Source: Pseudorhodoferax sp. Leaf265 (lineage in GTDB: Bacteria; Pseudomonadota; Gammaproteobacteria; Burkholderiales; Burkholderiaceae_C). From it: 64,000 bases of DNA. A program made the translations under genes and the position numbers. The stretch lies in contig NZ_LMMT01000021.1 in assembly GCF_001422365.1 (NCBI RefSeq), positions 31,051 to 95,050 of the forward strand, in the 5' to 3' direction. The notes under the pieces were generated by a model. That model was not told the origin of the DNA. It searched no databases and saw nothing but the letters and a program-made list of their open reading frames with translations. Below are positions 26,618 through 35,857 of this stretch, piece after piece (position 1 is the first letter of the stretch; each line of letters starts with the position of its first letter).

Positions 26618-27754
26618 CTAGCGGATGGCGCCGTGGACCAGCCCCTGCACCCCGAACACCGGCCCCAGTTGATCCTTGCGGTAGTAGTTGCCCATGAAGA
26701 CCACGTACACCAGGTCCGCGCCCGGCACCACCACCAGCCGCTGCCCGCCCAGCCCGATGCCCAGCGTGCCGAAGGGCGTACCGTCGGCGCGCCGCGCCAG
26801 GTACCAGTGGTAGCCATATTGCACGCCCTCGAAGGCGGCCGTGCGCGGGCTCAGGGAGGCTGTGATCCAGTCGGCCGGCACCACGCTGCGGCCCTGCCAG
26901 CGGCCCTGGTCCAGCACCAGCTGGCCCACGCGTGCGAGGTCGGGCGCGCGCATGCGCAGGCCCGAGGCCGCGGCCGCCTCGCCATTCAGGCCCGGTGTCC
27001 ACTCCACGTCTTCGATGCCCAGCGGCGCAAACAGCCGGGCGCGTGCGTACTCCAGCAGCGGCATGCCGGTGCCGCGCGCGATCAGGTGACCCAGCAGGGC
27101 AGTGGCACCGCCGCTGTAGCGCCAGGCCGCACCGGGTGCGCCGACGATGGGCTGCGACAGCACGTAGCGGTAGCGGTCGGCACTGCGCTCCATCGCGATC
27201 TCGCTGTTGGCCGGGTCGGTGTAGGGCAGGTCCTCGTTCCAGGCCAGGCCCATGGTCATGGACAGCACATGGGCGATGGTGATGGCGCGCCGGGCCGGCT
27301 CGGCGGCCAGGTCGGCGTAGGCCGGAAAGGCGTCGAGCACGGGCTGGTCCGGTGCCGGCACCTTGCCTTCGGCCAGCGCGATGCCGTAGAGCAGGCCCAC
27401 GATGCTCTTGCTGACCGAGCGCAGGTCGTGCCGCGTGCGGGCGTCGAAGGCCACGCAGCCCAGCGGCGTGCCCCAGCGCTCGTCGGGACCGGTGTAGTAG
27501 CGCTCCAGCACGATGGCGCCATGTCGCACGACGACCACGGCATGCAGGTCTGGAAACTTGCCGCCGCGCACGCCCTCGTCGAGCGCGGCGCCGAGACCGG
27601 CGGCGACACCACCGGCCGCCGCATCGGCGCGCGGCCAGGCGAAGGGGTCCACCTCCGGGGCGGCGATGGCGGGTGCGCAGGCCAGGGCGGCGGCTTGCAG
27701 CAGCGTGCGGCGGTTGCGCGTGGCCGGCTGCGCGGGCGGGTTCGCGGAATGCAT
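26618..27754 (-). CDS. Serine hydrolase, beta-lactamase class C/EstB family, exported
   Basis: A 378-residue protein with a twin-arginine-like signal (RNRRTLLQAAALACAPA). The catalytic SxxK motif is in LRSVSKSIVG and the tyrosine motif is YSGG in AAWRYSGGATALLG. The C-terminal GIGLGGQRLVVVPGADLVYVVF is typical of class C-like esterases and peptidases. It probably acts as an esterase or amidase in the periplasm; true beta-lactamase activity is not implied. The spacing to the neighbouring SnoaL-like gene is 50 bases, but it may be transcribed separately. Confidence 0.87.
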   Translation of the reverse strand: MHSANPPAQPATRNRRTLLQAAALACAPAIAAPEVDPFAWPRADAAAGGVAAGLGAALDEGVRGGKFPDLHAVVVVRHGAIVLERYYTGPDERWGTPLGCVAFDARTRHDLRSVSKSIVGLLYGIALAEGKVPAPDQPVLDAFPAYADLAAEPARRAITIAHVLSMTMGLAWNEDLPYTDPANSEIAMERSADRYRYVLSQPIVGAPGAAWRYSGGATALLGHLIARGTGMPLLEYARARLFAPLGIEDVEWTPGLNGEAAAASGLRMRAPDLARVGQLVLDQGRWQGRSVVPADWITASLSPRTAAFEGVQYGYHWYLARRADGTPFGTLGIGLGGQRLVVVPGADLVYVVFMGNYYRKDQLGPVFGVQGLVHGAIR

Positions 27755-27956
27755 GGCGTGTTCTCGCAAGGCTGGGGTCCGGCGCACTGTAGCGCCGCCC
27801 GGCGACGGGTTGGTGTGCGGGCGTTGCAGGTGGGCGGGGCCCGCACGGCACCGCCCACCGGGCATGGCGGTGAAATCCCGCATGCGCGCCCGGCCATTGC
27901 GTGCGTTCGGCCGGCCCGGCGCATGATGCGGCCCGTCGCATCGACCGGGACGCACC

Positions 27957-28751
27957 ATGGAAAGCCTGCAGGCCTTGTTCACCAGCCCCGCCGCCTGGGC
28001 CGCGCTCGCGGCGCTGGTCGTCATGGAGGTCGTGCTGGGCATCGACAACCTGATCTTCATCTCCATCCTGTCGAACAAGCTGCCGGAGGCGCAGCGCGCG
28101 CGGGCGCGGCGCCTGGGCATCGGCCTGGCGCTCGTCATGCGGCTGGCGCTGCTGTCGATGATCGCCTGGCTCGTGGGCCTCACGGCACCCGTGTTCGACC
28201 TCGGCTGGCAGGGCGATGTCGGCCCCAGCGGCAACCCGAGCTTCGAGACCGAGTTCTCGTGGAAGGACATGATCCTGATCGCAGGCGGCCTGTTCCTGAT
28301 CTGGAAGGCCACCAAGGAGATCCACCATGCCGTGGACCCGGCGCCCACGGGCAGCGTGTTCGAGCAGGGCGCGGGCCAGGCGGCGCTGTCGTTCTCCTCG
28401 GTGATCGTGCAGATCATCCTGCTCGACCTGGTGTTCTCGATCGACTCCATCCTGACCGCGGTGGGCATGACGGACAACCTCGCGGTCATGGTCATCGCCG
28501 TGCTGGTGGCCGTGACGGTGATGCTGCTGGCCGCCGAGCCGCTGGCCAACTTCATCAACAAGAACCCGACGGTGGTGATGCTGGCGCTGGGCTTTCTGCT
28601 CATGATCGGCGCGGTGCTGATCGCCGAGGGCTTCGGCGTGCATGTGCCCAAGGGCTACATCTACGCGGCCATGGCCTTCTCCACCGTCGTGGAGATGCTC
28701 AACATGCTGTCGCGCCGCGCCAGGCAGCGCAGCGCGGGCGCGTCTTCCTAA
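27957..28751 (+). CDS. TerC family integral membrane protein
   Basis: A 264-residue membrane protein with seven or eight hydrophobic segments. The two inverted-repeat signature motifs, [16 protein letters not shown] and [17 protein letters not shown], carry the acidic residues thought to coordinate metal. Relatives export manganese, with some linked to tellurite resistance. I looked for the yybP-ykoY manganese riboswitch upstream and did not see it. It ends with a four-base overlap with the convergent Bug gene. Confidence 0.9.
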   Translation: MESLQALFTSPAAWAALAALVVMEVVLGIDNLIFISILSNKLPEAQRARARRLGIGLALVMRLALLSMIAWLVGLTAPVFDLGWQGDVGPSGNPSFETEFSWKDMILIAGGLFLIWKATKEIHHAVDPAPTGSVFEQGAGQAALSFSSVIVQIILLDLVFSIDSILTAVGMTDNLAVMVIAVLVAVTVMLLAAEPLANFINKNPTVVMLALGFLLMIGAVLIAEGFGVHVPKGYIYAAMAFSTVVEMLNMLSRRARQRSAGASS

Positions 28752-29722
28752 TCGGGCTGGATGTTGGCCGCCTTGATGACCTTGGCCCACTTGGCCAGGT
28801 CCGACTTGATGAGCGCCGCATAGTCCTGCGGCGTGCCGCCCTGTACCTCGATGCCGGCGGCTTCGAGCTTGGTGCGCACGTCGGGCAGCTTCAGGGCCGC
28901 GTTGATCTCGGCGTTGAGCTTGTCGACGATGGCCTTGGGCGTGCCGGCCGGTGCCAGGAAGCCGCCGTTGGTGTTCGCGTCGTAGCCTTTGAGGCCTTGC
29001 TCGTCGGCGGTGGGCACGTCGGGCAGGGCCGCCGTGCGCTTGAGGGTGGAGACGGCCACCGCGCGCACGTTGCCGCCCTTGACCTGCGGCAGGATGGCGC
29101 TGATGGTGTCGATGTACAGCGCGGTGCGCCCGCCCAGCAGGTCCGGGTGCGCGGCCGACGAGCCCTTGTAGGGCACCAGCAGCATGTCGGTGCCGGCGGC
29201 CATGCGGAACATTTCGGCCGCCATCTCCTGCGCGCTGCCGCGGCCGGAGGTGGCGACCTTGGCGTCGGCCGGATGGGCCTTCATCCAGGCCACGAGCTCG
29301 GGCAGGGTCTTGGCCGGGATCTGCGGGTAGATCGCGAACACCAGCGGCACCACGTGCGTGTAGACGATGGGCTCGAAGCTCTTCTCGGGGTCCCAGCCCA
29401 GGTTCTTGAACAGGAACTTGTTGATGTTGTGGCTGCCGCCCACGATGCCGATGGTGTAGCCGTCGGGAGGCGACTTGGCCAGCACGTCGGTGCCCAGGTT
29501 GTTGGAGGCGCCGGGCCGGTTGTCCACGATCACGGGCTGGCCCAGGGAGGCCGAGATCTTGTCGCCGACCACGCGCGCGATCAGGTCGATGGCGCCGCCG
29601 GGCGGGGCCGGCACGATGATCTTGATCGGGCGCGTGGGCCAGGCCTGGGCCGAGGCCAGCGTGGGCGCCAGGGCCAGCACCGCGCTGGCGGCCAATGTCT
29701 TGAGCAGGGTCTTGCGTTGCAT
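28748..29722 (-). CDS. Bug family substrate-binding protein (last gene of hydroxy-acid operon)
   Basis: A 324-residue receptor with a signal peptide ending near ASAQAWP, then [28 protein letters not shown] and [18 protein letters not shown]. It follows the SDR gene by 27 bases and is the second Bug receptor of the five-gene operon 33154 to 28748. Two receptors may broaden the range of carboxylates captured. Confidence 0.92.
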   Translation of the reverse strand: MQRKTLLKTLAASAVLALAPTLASAQAWPTRPIKIIVPAPPGGAIDLIARVVGDKISASLGQPVIVDNRPGASNNLGTDVLAKSPPDGYTIGIVGGSHNINKFLFKNLGWDPEKSFEPIVYTHVVPLVFAIYPQIPAKTLPELVAWMKAHPADAKVATSGRGSAQEMAAEMFRMAAGTDMLLVPYKGSSAAHPDLLGGRTALYIDTISAILPQVKGGNVRAVAVSTLKRTAALPDVPTADEQGLKGYDANTNGGFLAPAGTPKAIVDKLNAEINAALKLPDVRTKLEAAGIEVQGGTPQDYAALIKSDLAKWAKVIKAANIQPD

Positions 29723-29749
29723 GGTGTGTCTCCTCGGGGTGGTTCGGAA

Positions 29750-30514
29750 TCAGCCGCGGCCGACGAAGGGCATGTGGCTGGCCATCACGGTCATGGTCAG
29801 CACGTTGGCCGACAGCGGCAGCGCGGCGATGTGGCGCACGGCATCGGCCACATGCTTCGCGTCCATCATGGGTTCGGGCGCAGTGCTGCCGTTGGCCTGC
29901 AGCACGCCGCGCGTCATGCGTTCGGACAGCTCGGTCAGCGCGTTGCCGATGTCGATCTGGCTGGCCACGATGTTGAAGGCCCGGCCGTCCAGCGCCAGCG
30001 ACTTGGTGATGCCGCTCACGGCGTGCTTGCTGGCCGTGTAGGGCGCGGTGAAGGGGCGCGGCACGTGGGCCGAGATCGAGCCGTTGTTGATGATGCGGCC
30101 GCCCTGCGGCAGCTGCTTGCGCATGAGGCCGAAGGCGGCGCGCGCGCACAGGAACACGCCCGTCACGTTGGTGTTGAGCACGGCGAACCACTTCTCCAGC
30201 GGCAGCTCGTCCATGGGCACGGCCGGGGCGTTCACGCCCGCGTTGTTGAACACCACGTCGATGCGGCCGTAGGCCTTCTCGATGGTGTCGAACAGCGCCT
30301 GCACGCTGGCCGGGTCGGTCACGTCGGTCGGCACGGCCAGCGCGGTCTGGCCGCGTGCCGCGGCCTGGTCCACGAGGGCGTTCAGGGGTTCGGCGCGGCG
30401 GCCGGCCAGCACGACGGTGAAGCCGTCGTCGAGCAGGCCCAGTGCGGCGGCGCGGCCGATGCCGCTGCCGGCGCCCGTGACGAGGGCGATGCGGGGAATG
30501 GTGGTGGTATTCAT
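29750..30514 (-). CDS. SDR family oxidoreductase
   Basis: A classical 254-residue short-chain dehydrogenase. It has the TGAGSGIG cofactor motif, NNAG (VFNNAGVN), the catalytic serine in INNGSISAH, and YTASKHA with catalytic Tyr and Lys. The ATG overlaps the stop of the FAH-family gene (ATGA). It probably oxidises or reduces an intermediate in the operon's carboxylate pathway; the substrate is unknown. Confidence 0.9.
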   Translation of the reverse strand: MNTTTIPRIALVTGAGSGIGRAAALGLLDDGFTVVLAGRRAEPLNALVDQAAARGQTALAVPTDVTDPASVQALFDTIEKAYGRIDVVFNNAGVNAPAVPMDELPLEKWFAVLNTNVTGVFLCARAAFGLMRKQLPQGGRIINNGSISAHVPRPFTAPYTASKHAVSGITKSLALDGRAFNIVASQIDIGNALTELSERMTRGVLQANGSTAPEPMMDAKHVADAVRHIAALPLSANVLTMTVMASHMPFVGRG

Positions 30515-31203
30515 GTCGGTTCGGAGGTGACGGTCATGGAGAAATCGCCGATGCCCGTGACGCCGCCGGTGAGGCGGTCGCCCGGCTGCAGCGGGCCCAC
30601 GCCGGCCGGCGTGCCGGTGTAGAGCAGGTCGCCCGGCAGCAGCGCGACCGAGCGCGACAGCATGGCCACGAGTTCGGCCACGGGCCACAGCAGGTCGGCG
30701 ATGTCGGCGCGCTGGCGCTGCACGCCGTTCACGGCCAGCCAGACGGTGCCCTGGCGCGGGTGGCCGATGGCGGCGGCCGGCACCAGTGGCGTGCAGGGGG
30801 CGGAGTGGTCGAAGGCCTTGGCCGGCTCCCAGGGGCCGCCGGCGCGCTTGGCCTGCTGCTGCAGGTCGCGCCGCGTGAGGTCCAGGCCGGCGGCATAGCC
30901 CCAGATGTGCTGTGGGGCCTGGGCGGCGTCGATGTCGCGCCCACCCAGGCCGATGGCCACCACGAGCTCGATCTCGTGGCAGAACTCGGTGGTCTGCGGC
31001 GGGTAGGGCAGCGGGCCTGCGGCCGGCACCACGGCGCTGGCCGGTTTCATGAACCAGGCCGGCATCTCGGTCGGCCGCGGCTCACTGGCGCTCCAGGCGT
31101 AGTTGCGGCCGATGCAGAACACGCGGTTCACCGGGAACAGGGTTGGGGTGCCGGCTACGGCCAGGGTGACCGGCGCGGCCGGCGGCAGCACGTAGGACGT
31201 CAT
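30511..31203 (-). CDS. Fumarylacetoacetate hydrolase family protein
   Basis: A 230-residue single-domain FAH-fold enzyme. The RVFCIGRNY start, the metal-binding glutamates in [22 protein letters not shown] and [12 protein letters not shown] are all family marks. Members hydrolyse or decarboxylate beta-diketo acids or acylpyruvates using Mg or Mn. It is translationally coupled to the SDR gene and follows a Bug gene by eight bases. Confidence 0.9.
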   Translation of the reverse strand: MTSYVLPPAAPVTLAVAGTPTLFPVNRVFCIGRNYAWSASEPRPTEMPAWFMKPASAVVPAAGPLPYPPQTTEFCHEIELVVAIGLGGRDIDAAQAPQHIWGYAAGLDLTRRDLQQQAKRAGGPWEPAKAFDHSAPCTPLVPAAAIGHPRQGTVWLAVNGVQRQRADIADLLWPVAELVAMLSRSVALLPGDLLYTGTPAGVGPLQPGDRLTGGVTGIGDFSMTVTSEPT

Positions 31204-31211
31204 CGCGGCGC

Positions 31212-32174
31212 TCAGTCGATCGTGATGTTGCGGCTGCGGATGATCTGGGCGTAGCGCGCGCGGTCGTCCGTGATGAGCTTGGCGAACTCGGCCGGCGTCG
31301 TGGCACGCGGCACGCCGCCCAGGGCCACGAAGCGCGCCTTGACGGCTTCGTCGGCCAGCACGGCGCGCACGTCGGCGGCGATCTTGTCCTGCACGTCCTG
31401 CGGCGTGCCGTTTGGTGCCAGCAGGCCGATCCACGAGATCGCGTTGAAGCCCGGCAGCGTCTTCTCGGCCAGCGTGGGCACGTCCGGGAAGGCCGGCACG
31501 CGCTTGTCGCCCGTGACCGCCAGCGCGCGCAGCTTGCCGGCCTTGATGTGGCCAGACGCTTCGAGCACGGTCATGAACGACAGCTGCACATGGCCGGCCA
31601 GCAGGTCGGCGATGGCCGGGCCGCCGCCGCGGTAGGGCACGTGCAGGATGAAGGCACCCGTCTGGTCCTTGAACATCTCGGTCGCCAGGTGCGGCGCGCC
31701 GCCCGCGCCCGAGCTGCTGTAGCTCATCTTGCCGGGCTGGGACTTGGCCAGCGCGATGAACTCGGCCGCGGTCTTGGCCGGCACCGAGGGGTTGACCATC
31801 ATGGCCAGCGGCAGCTCGGCCACGAGCGAGACCGGCGCGAAGGCCTTGTCCGCGTCGTAGGGCATCTTGGGGTACAGCAGCGGGTTGATGGCCTGCGTGC
31901 CGATGTTGCCCAACAGCAGCGTGTAGCCGTCCGGCTTGGACTTGGCGACATGGTCCGCGCCGATCTGGCCGGCCGCGCCGCCCTTGTTCTCCACGATCAC
32001 GGGCTGGCCCCAGCGGCGGCCCAGCTGCTCGGCGATCACGCGGCCACCGGTGTCGGTGCCGCCGCCGGGCGGGAAGGGCACGACCAGCGTGACCGGCTTG
32101 TTGGGAAAGCTTTGCGCGAACACGGGGGCAGCGAAGGCCAGGGCCAGGGCAATGAGGAGGTGGCGTTTGATCAT
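31212..32174 (-). CDS. Bug family substrate-binding protein (second gene of hydroxy-acid operon)
   Basis: A 320-residue receptor: signal peptide ending near FAQSFP, KPVTLVVPFPPGGGTDTGGR, KPDGYTLLLG and HVPYRGGGPAIADLLAG. It lies between a 2-hydroxyacid dehydrogenase gene and an FAH-family gene with gaps of 26 and eight bases, so it is firmly part of this operon and may deliver its starting substrate. Confidence 0.92.
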   Translation of the reverse strand: MIKRHLLIALALAFAAPVFAQSFPNKPVTLVVPFPPGGGTDTGGRVIAEQLGRRWGQPVIVENKGGAAGQIGADHVAKSKPDGYTLLLGNIGTQAINPLLYPKMPYDADKAFAPVSLVAELPLAMMVNPSVPAKTAAEFIALAKSQPGKMSYSSSGAGGAPHLATEMFKDQTGAFILHVPYRGGGPAIADLLAGHVQLSFMTVLEASGHIKAGKLRALAVTGDKRVPAFPDVPTLAEKTLPGFNAISWIGLLAPNGTPQDVQDKIAADVRAVLADEAVKARFVALGGVPRATTPAEFAKLITDDRARYAQIIRSRNITID

Positions 32175-32200
32175 GGTGTGTCTCCGGATGGGGATGGGGT

Positions 32201-33154
32201 TCAGGTCGTGAGGCTCAGCGCGGGGCGCTGGCCGGCCAGCGCCTGGTCCACGCTGTCGAGCACCATCTGCGCCATGGCTGTGCGCGTCTCCCAGGTGGCG
32301 CTGGCGCGGTGGGCCTGCAGCGTCACCTGTTCGTGTTCGCGCAGCGCCTGCGGCACGCGCGGCTCGTCGACGAACACGTCCAGCCCGGCACCGGCGATGC
32401 GGCCGGCCACCAGGGCTTCGGTCAGGTCGGCCTCGTTGACGAGCCGGCCGCGTGCCACGTTGACGAGGAAGCCGCGCGGGCCCAGGGCGTCGAGCACGGC
32501 CGCGTTGACGATGCCTTCGGCCTTGTCGGCCGCGGCGCACAGCACCAGCGCGTCGGACGCGCGGGCCAGGTCCACCAGGTTGCCCACGAATGCGTAGGGC
32601 ACGTCGTCCATGGCGCGCAGGTCGGTGTAGGCGATGGGGCAGCCGAAGGCGGCGGCGCGCACCGCGACGGCGCGGCCCACGCGGCCCAGGCCCACGATGC
32701 CCACGCGCATGCCCGAGAAGCGGCGCGCCAGCGGGATCGCGCTGGGCGACGGGTTGGCCTCCCACAGCCCGGCGCGCACGAAGCGGTCGCCCGCGCAGAG
32801 GTTGCGGCAGGCCGCGATCAGCAGGCCGATGGCCAGGTCCGCGACGTCCTCGGTCAACGCGCCCAGCGTGGCCGTGACGGGCAGGCCGCGGGCGCGGCAC
32901 CAGGCCAGGTCCACGGCGTCGGTGCCGACGCCGTTGACGGCTACCACCTTGAGGTTGGGCATCTGCTCCAGCAGCGCGCGCGAGATGCCGGTGTGGCCGC
33001 CCGTGGTCACGGCCTGGATGCTGGCGCCGTGCTCGCGCATCCAGCCGGCCGGGTCCTGGAGTTCGAAGTACCGGTGCACCTCGTAGCGCGCGGCCAGCTG
33101 TTCGTTGATGGCCGGGATCAGGATGGGATTGAGTTGGAGGACACGCGGTTTCAT
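32201..33154 (-). CDS. NAD-dependent D-2-hydroxyacid dehydrogenase
   Basis: A 317-residue dehydrogenase of the glyoxylate/hydroxypyruvate reductase family. It has the nucleotide-binding GIVGLGRVGRAVA, the catalytic arginine in VNVARGRLVNE, the glutamate in DVFVDEPRVP and the histidine in LQAHRASATWETR. It is the first gene of a five-gene operon with two Bug receptors, an FAH-fold enzyme and an SDR, and it is divergent from the HTH-citrate synthase gene. Confidence 0.9.
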   Translation of the reverse strand: MKPRVLQLNPILIPAINEQLAARYEVHRYFELQDPAGWMREHGASIQAVTTGGHTGISRALLEQMPNLKVVAVNGVGTDAVDLAWCRARGLPVTATLGALTEDVADLAIGLLIAACRNLCAGDRFVRAGLWEANPSPSAIPLARRFSGMRVGIVGLGRVGRAVAVRAAAFGCPIAYTDLRAMDDVPYAFVGNLVDLARASDALVLCAAADKAEGIVNAAVLDALGPRGFLVNVARGRLVNEADLTEALVAGRIAGAGLDVFVDEPRVPQALREHEQVTLQAHRASATWETRTAMAQMVLDSVDQALAGQRPALSLTT

Positions 33155-33197
33155 GGGCTGTCGGAGCGGGTTGGCGGAAGGTGGCGCATCGTAGTTT

Positions 33198-33240
33198 TAT
33201 ATTGATCTGTATGTAAATATTGATGTATAAAATCAATATA
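33198..33240. promoter_or_regulatory. AT-rich operator cluster between divergent units
   Basis: This short AT-rich patch in a very GC-rich region holds TATATTGAT (33198-33206), a second ATATTGAT (33217-33224) in the same direction, and ATCAATATA (33232-33240) inverted. The second and third form ATATTGAT-N7-ATCAATAT; the first and third form a nine-base perfect inverted repeat. The two direct copies are 18 bases apart. It overlaps the likely promoters of the hydroxyacid operon and of the HTH-citrate synthase gene, which is the obvious candidate binder. Confidence 0.55.
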
Positions 33241-33264
33241 TAAACAGACCCACAACGGAATGCC

Positions 33265-34407
33265 ATGGCCTCCTGGATCTCGATGGACGAGGCGTGCCGC
33301 CAGCTTGGCGTGCGCGCGCAGACCGTGTACGCCTATGTGAGCCGCGGCAAGCTCGAGGTCATGCCCGACCCGGCGGACACGCGGCGCAGCCTGTACCGCG
33401 CCGAGCATGTGGCGGCGCTGGCCAAGCGCAAGCAGGCCGGCCGCAAGCACGAGACGCTGGCCACCAACACGCTGTTCGGTGCCGAGCCCAGCATTCCCAC
33501 GGCGCTGACGGCCTTCTTCAAGGGCCGGCCCCACTACCGCGGGCGCGATGCGGTGGCGCTGGCCGACTCGGCCACGCTGGAAGAGGCTGCGCAGTGGATG
33601 TGGGAGGCCGAGCAGCCGGTGGACTTCGCTTCGGTCGGGGGCAAGCCCGCCGGCCCGGCCGGCCGCGCTGCCGCGTTCACGGCACTGGCACAGCTGGCTG
33701 CCTCGGGCCACTCCACGCGCGGACGCCTCACGCGCGTGCTGCACCAGGAGGGCCAGGTTCTCGTGGGCCTGGTGGCCGATGCCTTCGGCGCCAGGCCGGG
33801 CACCGGGCCACTGCACCAGCGCCTGGCGCGCGGCTGGAAGCAGCCGCCCGCGGTGGCCGAGCTGCTGCGCACGGCCATGGTGCTGCTGCTGGACCATGAG
33901 CTCACAAGTTCGGCCTTCGCCGCGCGCATCGCAGCGTCCAACGGCGCCTCGCTACCGGCCTGTCTGCTGGCCGGGCTCGCCACGCTGTCGGGCCCGCTGC
34001 ACGGCGACGCCTCCGGCCGCGTGCGCGCGCTGTTCGCCGAGGTCGAGCGCCTGGGCGAGGAGCAGGTGGTGGCGCACTACCTGTCCACCGGCCAGCCGTT
34101 CGCCGGCTTCGGCCACTTCCTGTACCCGGACGGCGATCCGCGCGGAGCGGCGCTGCTCGCGCGCTTCGCGCCACCGCCCGTGATCGCGCGCTTCATCGAA
34201 CGCGTGACCGCGCTCACGGGCCTGCAGCCCAACGTCGACGTGGCGCTCGCCGCGCTCGTCGCGCACCACGGCCTGCCGCCCGACGCGGCCTTCGGCATCA
34301 TGGCCACGGCACGCAGCGTGGGCCTCTTGGCGCACAGCCTGGAGCAGCTGGGCGTGACGCAGGTGATCCGGCCGCGCGGGCGCTATGTGGGGGCCGTGCC
34401 GGCCTGA
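33265..34407 (+). CDS. Citrate synthase family protein with N-terminal MerR-like helix-turn-helix
   Basis: A 380-residue fusion. Residues 1-50 form a small helix-turn-helix (SMDEACRQLGVRAQTVYAYV, then RRSLYRAEHVAAL) of the MerR/excisionase type. The rest is citrate synthase, with DHELTSSAFAAR (His211), GPLHGDAS (His246), GFGHFLYPDGDPRG (His284) and NVDVAL (Asp325), so the catalytic residues are retained. It might be an enzyme that also represses DNA, or a sensor using the synthase fold. It is divergent from the hydroxyacid operon across the inverted repeats at 33198-33240. Confidence 0.88.
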   Translation: MASWISMDEACRQLGVRAQTVYAYVSRGKLEVMPDPADTRRSLYRAEHVAALAKRKQAGRKHETLATNTLFGAEPSIPTALTAFFKGRPHYRGRDAVALADSATLEEAAQWMWEAEQPVDFASVGGKPAGPAGRAAAFTALAQLAASGHSTRGRLTRVLHQEGQVLVGLVADAFGARPGTGPLHQRLARGWKQPPAVAELLRTAMVLLLDHELTSSAFAARIAASNGASLPACLLAGLATLSGPLHGDASGRVRALFAEVERLGEEQVVAHYLSTGQPFAGFGHFLYPDGDPRGAALLARFAPPPVIARFIERVTALTGLQPNVDVALAALVAHHGLPPDAAFGIMATARSVGLLAHSLEQLGVTQVIRPRGRYVGAVPA

Positions 34408-34409
34408 GC

Positions 34410-34601
34410 TTGCGTGGTCGTCGTCCTCGCGCTGGTGGCGGATGGCCGAGACGACCACGAGGCCGTCGCTTTCGATGTGAAACAGTGCCACATGGCCTGT
34501 TCTCGTGCAGCACGCTGTCGATCTGCTCGCGCACCCCAGGCGTGACCCGCACAGGGGGAAGTTGAGCGGTTTTCTTGGGCGGATGGCATAGCACTTGCCA
34601 T
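34410..34601 (-). pseudogene. Relic type II toxin-antitoxin module (antitoxin start joined to ParE-like toxin end)
   Basis: Read on the minus strand, the right part gives KKTAQLPPVRVTPGVREQID, like the start of a ribbon-helix-helix antitoxin. The left part, in another frame, gives HVALFHIESDGLVVVSAIRH followed by QREDD, like the end of a ParE-family toxin. The pieces meet near 34497, so the rest of the antitoxin and the toxin N-terminus are missing. The likely antitoxin ATG (34599-34601) is also one base out of frame, and the toxin stop is lost. This is a remnant, not a working module. Confidence 0.55.
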
Positions 34602-34633
34602 GCAAGCGTCCGCCCCAACCACGCGCCCCGCCG

Positions 34634-35857
34634 TCAGTCCGCGATGTTGCACTCCCGGCGCAGCAGGGCCAGCGCGTCCGCGGTGGCGTGCATCTGGTCG
34701 CTGCGCAGCACGGGCGCGGCCTCGGCGATGAAGGCGTTCCACAGCTGCAGGTAGTCGCCGCGCAGCGCGACCGGCGCATGTTGCCCGATGAACTGGCGCG
34801 GCAGGTCCGCGTCCAGGCCCGACTTCTGGATCTTCTTGACCAGGGCCAGCGCGGTCTTCTCGCTCAGCAGCGTGGCGTGCTTGCCACCCGTTGCGATGCG
34901 CAGGAACAGCGTCAACAGCGAGCTGTCGTCGCCATGGCCCTCGGTGGCCTTGTCCCACAGCGCGCTGTTGCTGCGCTCGAAGTGCTCGATCTCGGCCAGC
35001 GCATCCTCGGACCAGAAGTAGCGACCCAGGAAGGCCGGCGTCTGGTCGAACAGCTTGCGCACCCCGACCGTGGCGTCAAGGATCCTGGGCAGATCCTGCA
35101 CGACCGAGATCAGCACGGACTGCACGACGTCGATGAACGAAGCCGGCAGGTCCCTGGGCAGGGCGAGGGGCACATGGGCCGGCTCGGCGTACTTCCGGCG
35201 CAGGCCCAGCACCATCTTCTCGAAGGCGGGCCAGTCCGGCATGGCGTTGCGCCGGCAGGCGCGCACCAGCAAGGCGGTGCGCAGCACGGCCTCGGCGTCC
35301 TTGCCGGCGTCTTCCAGGTCGTCGGCGTCCAGCCCGAGTTGCGCGGCCATCCAGGTGGCGGCTTCCACCAGCGCCGTGGCATGGCTGCGCGCGGCGCGCT
35401 CGGCCTGGACCTCGGTCAGGCTGCGCAGCGACCATTTGGCCAGCAGCGGGATGTGCCGGTCCTCGAAGGCTCCGTGCTCCTGCATGCCGAAGTGGCTGCT
35501 CTGCGGCATCACGATCAGCGCCTTGAGCATGTCCGAGCCGCCCTTGGAGCGCGACAGCAGGCTGTGGTCGCGCAGCGACTCGGCCGCGCGGTCCAGGTCG
35601 CCGCCGCAGCAATCCTCCAGGTACAGGCTCACGAGATTGACCAGGCGCGTGCGCGCCAGCTCCAGGTCGGGCCGCAGGTACTCGGTGCCGAAGTAGCGCG
35701 CGATCTGCACCATGCCCTTGGGCGCTTCCTGGCACATCGCGGCCAGCTTCTCGGGCACGAGGATGCCGTGGCGCACGCCGTGCTGCAGCGCCTTCTCGAA
35801 GAAGGGGCGCTCGTCGAACAGCGCGACGGCCTGAGCGGCCTGGTCGGGGTGGTCCAT
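34634..35857 (-). CDS. Uncharacterised protein of J-domain operon (407 aa)
   Basis: I do not recognise this 407-residue protein. It looks soluble and largely helical, without signal peptide, membrane segments or a known catalytic motif. Aspartate- and lysine-rich helices such as GLDADDLEDAGKDAEAVLR and SVVQDLPRILDATVGVRKLF recur. It is the last of four same-strand genes starting with a J-domain protein; its ATG shares one base with the preceding stop (TGATG). Co-translation suggests these proteins act together. Confidence 0.75.
   Translation of the reverse strand: MDHPDQAAQAVALFDERPFFEKALQHGVRHGILVPEKLAAMCQEAPKGMVQIARYFGTEYLRPDLELARTRLVNLVSLYLEDCCGGDLDRAAESLRDHSLLSRSKGGSDMLKALIVMPQSSHFGMQEHGAFEDRHIPLLAKWSLRSLTEVQAERAARSHATALVEAATWMAAQLGLDADDLEDAGKDAEAVLRTALLVRACRRNAMPDWPAFEKMVLGLRRKYAEPAHVPLALPRDLPASFIDVVQSVLISVVQDLPRILDATVGVRKLFDQTPAFLGRYFWSEDALAEIEHFERSNSALWDKATEGHGDDSSLLTLFLRIATGGKHATLLSEKTALALVKKIQKSGLDADLPRQFIGQHAPVALRGDYLQLWNAFIAEAAPVLRSDQMHATADALALLRRECNIAD

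Noticed and set aside
26618..27754. Serine hydrolase as a class C beta-lactamase
   Set aside because: The YxN motif reads YSG and the sequence is closer to the esterase/peptidase relatives.
27755..27956. Possible yybP-ykoY manganese riboswitch before the TerC gene
   Set aside because: The characteristic GGGGAGUA-type core and paired junction are not visible in the 202-base leader.
26580..30191. A 1203-codon minus-strand open frame
   Set aside because: Out of frame with the SDR, Bug, TerC and serine hydrolase genes, and without any domain.
26522..30622. A 1366-codon plus-strand open frame
   Set aside because: It runs antisense to several well-supported genes and its translation is Arg/Gly/Ala/His-rich low complexity, as expected from the third codon positions of GC-rich genes.
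33198..33240. AT-rich island as a prophage or attachment site
   Set aside because: It lies between two intact divergent genes, has operator-like symmetry, and no integrase or tRNA is near.
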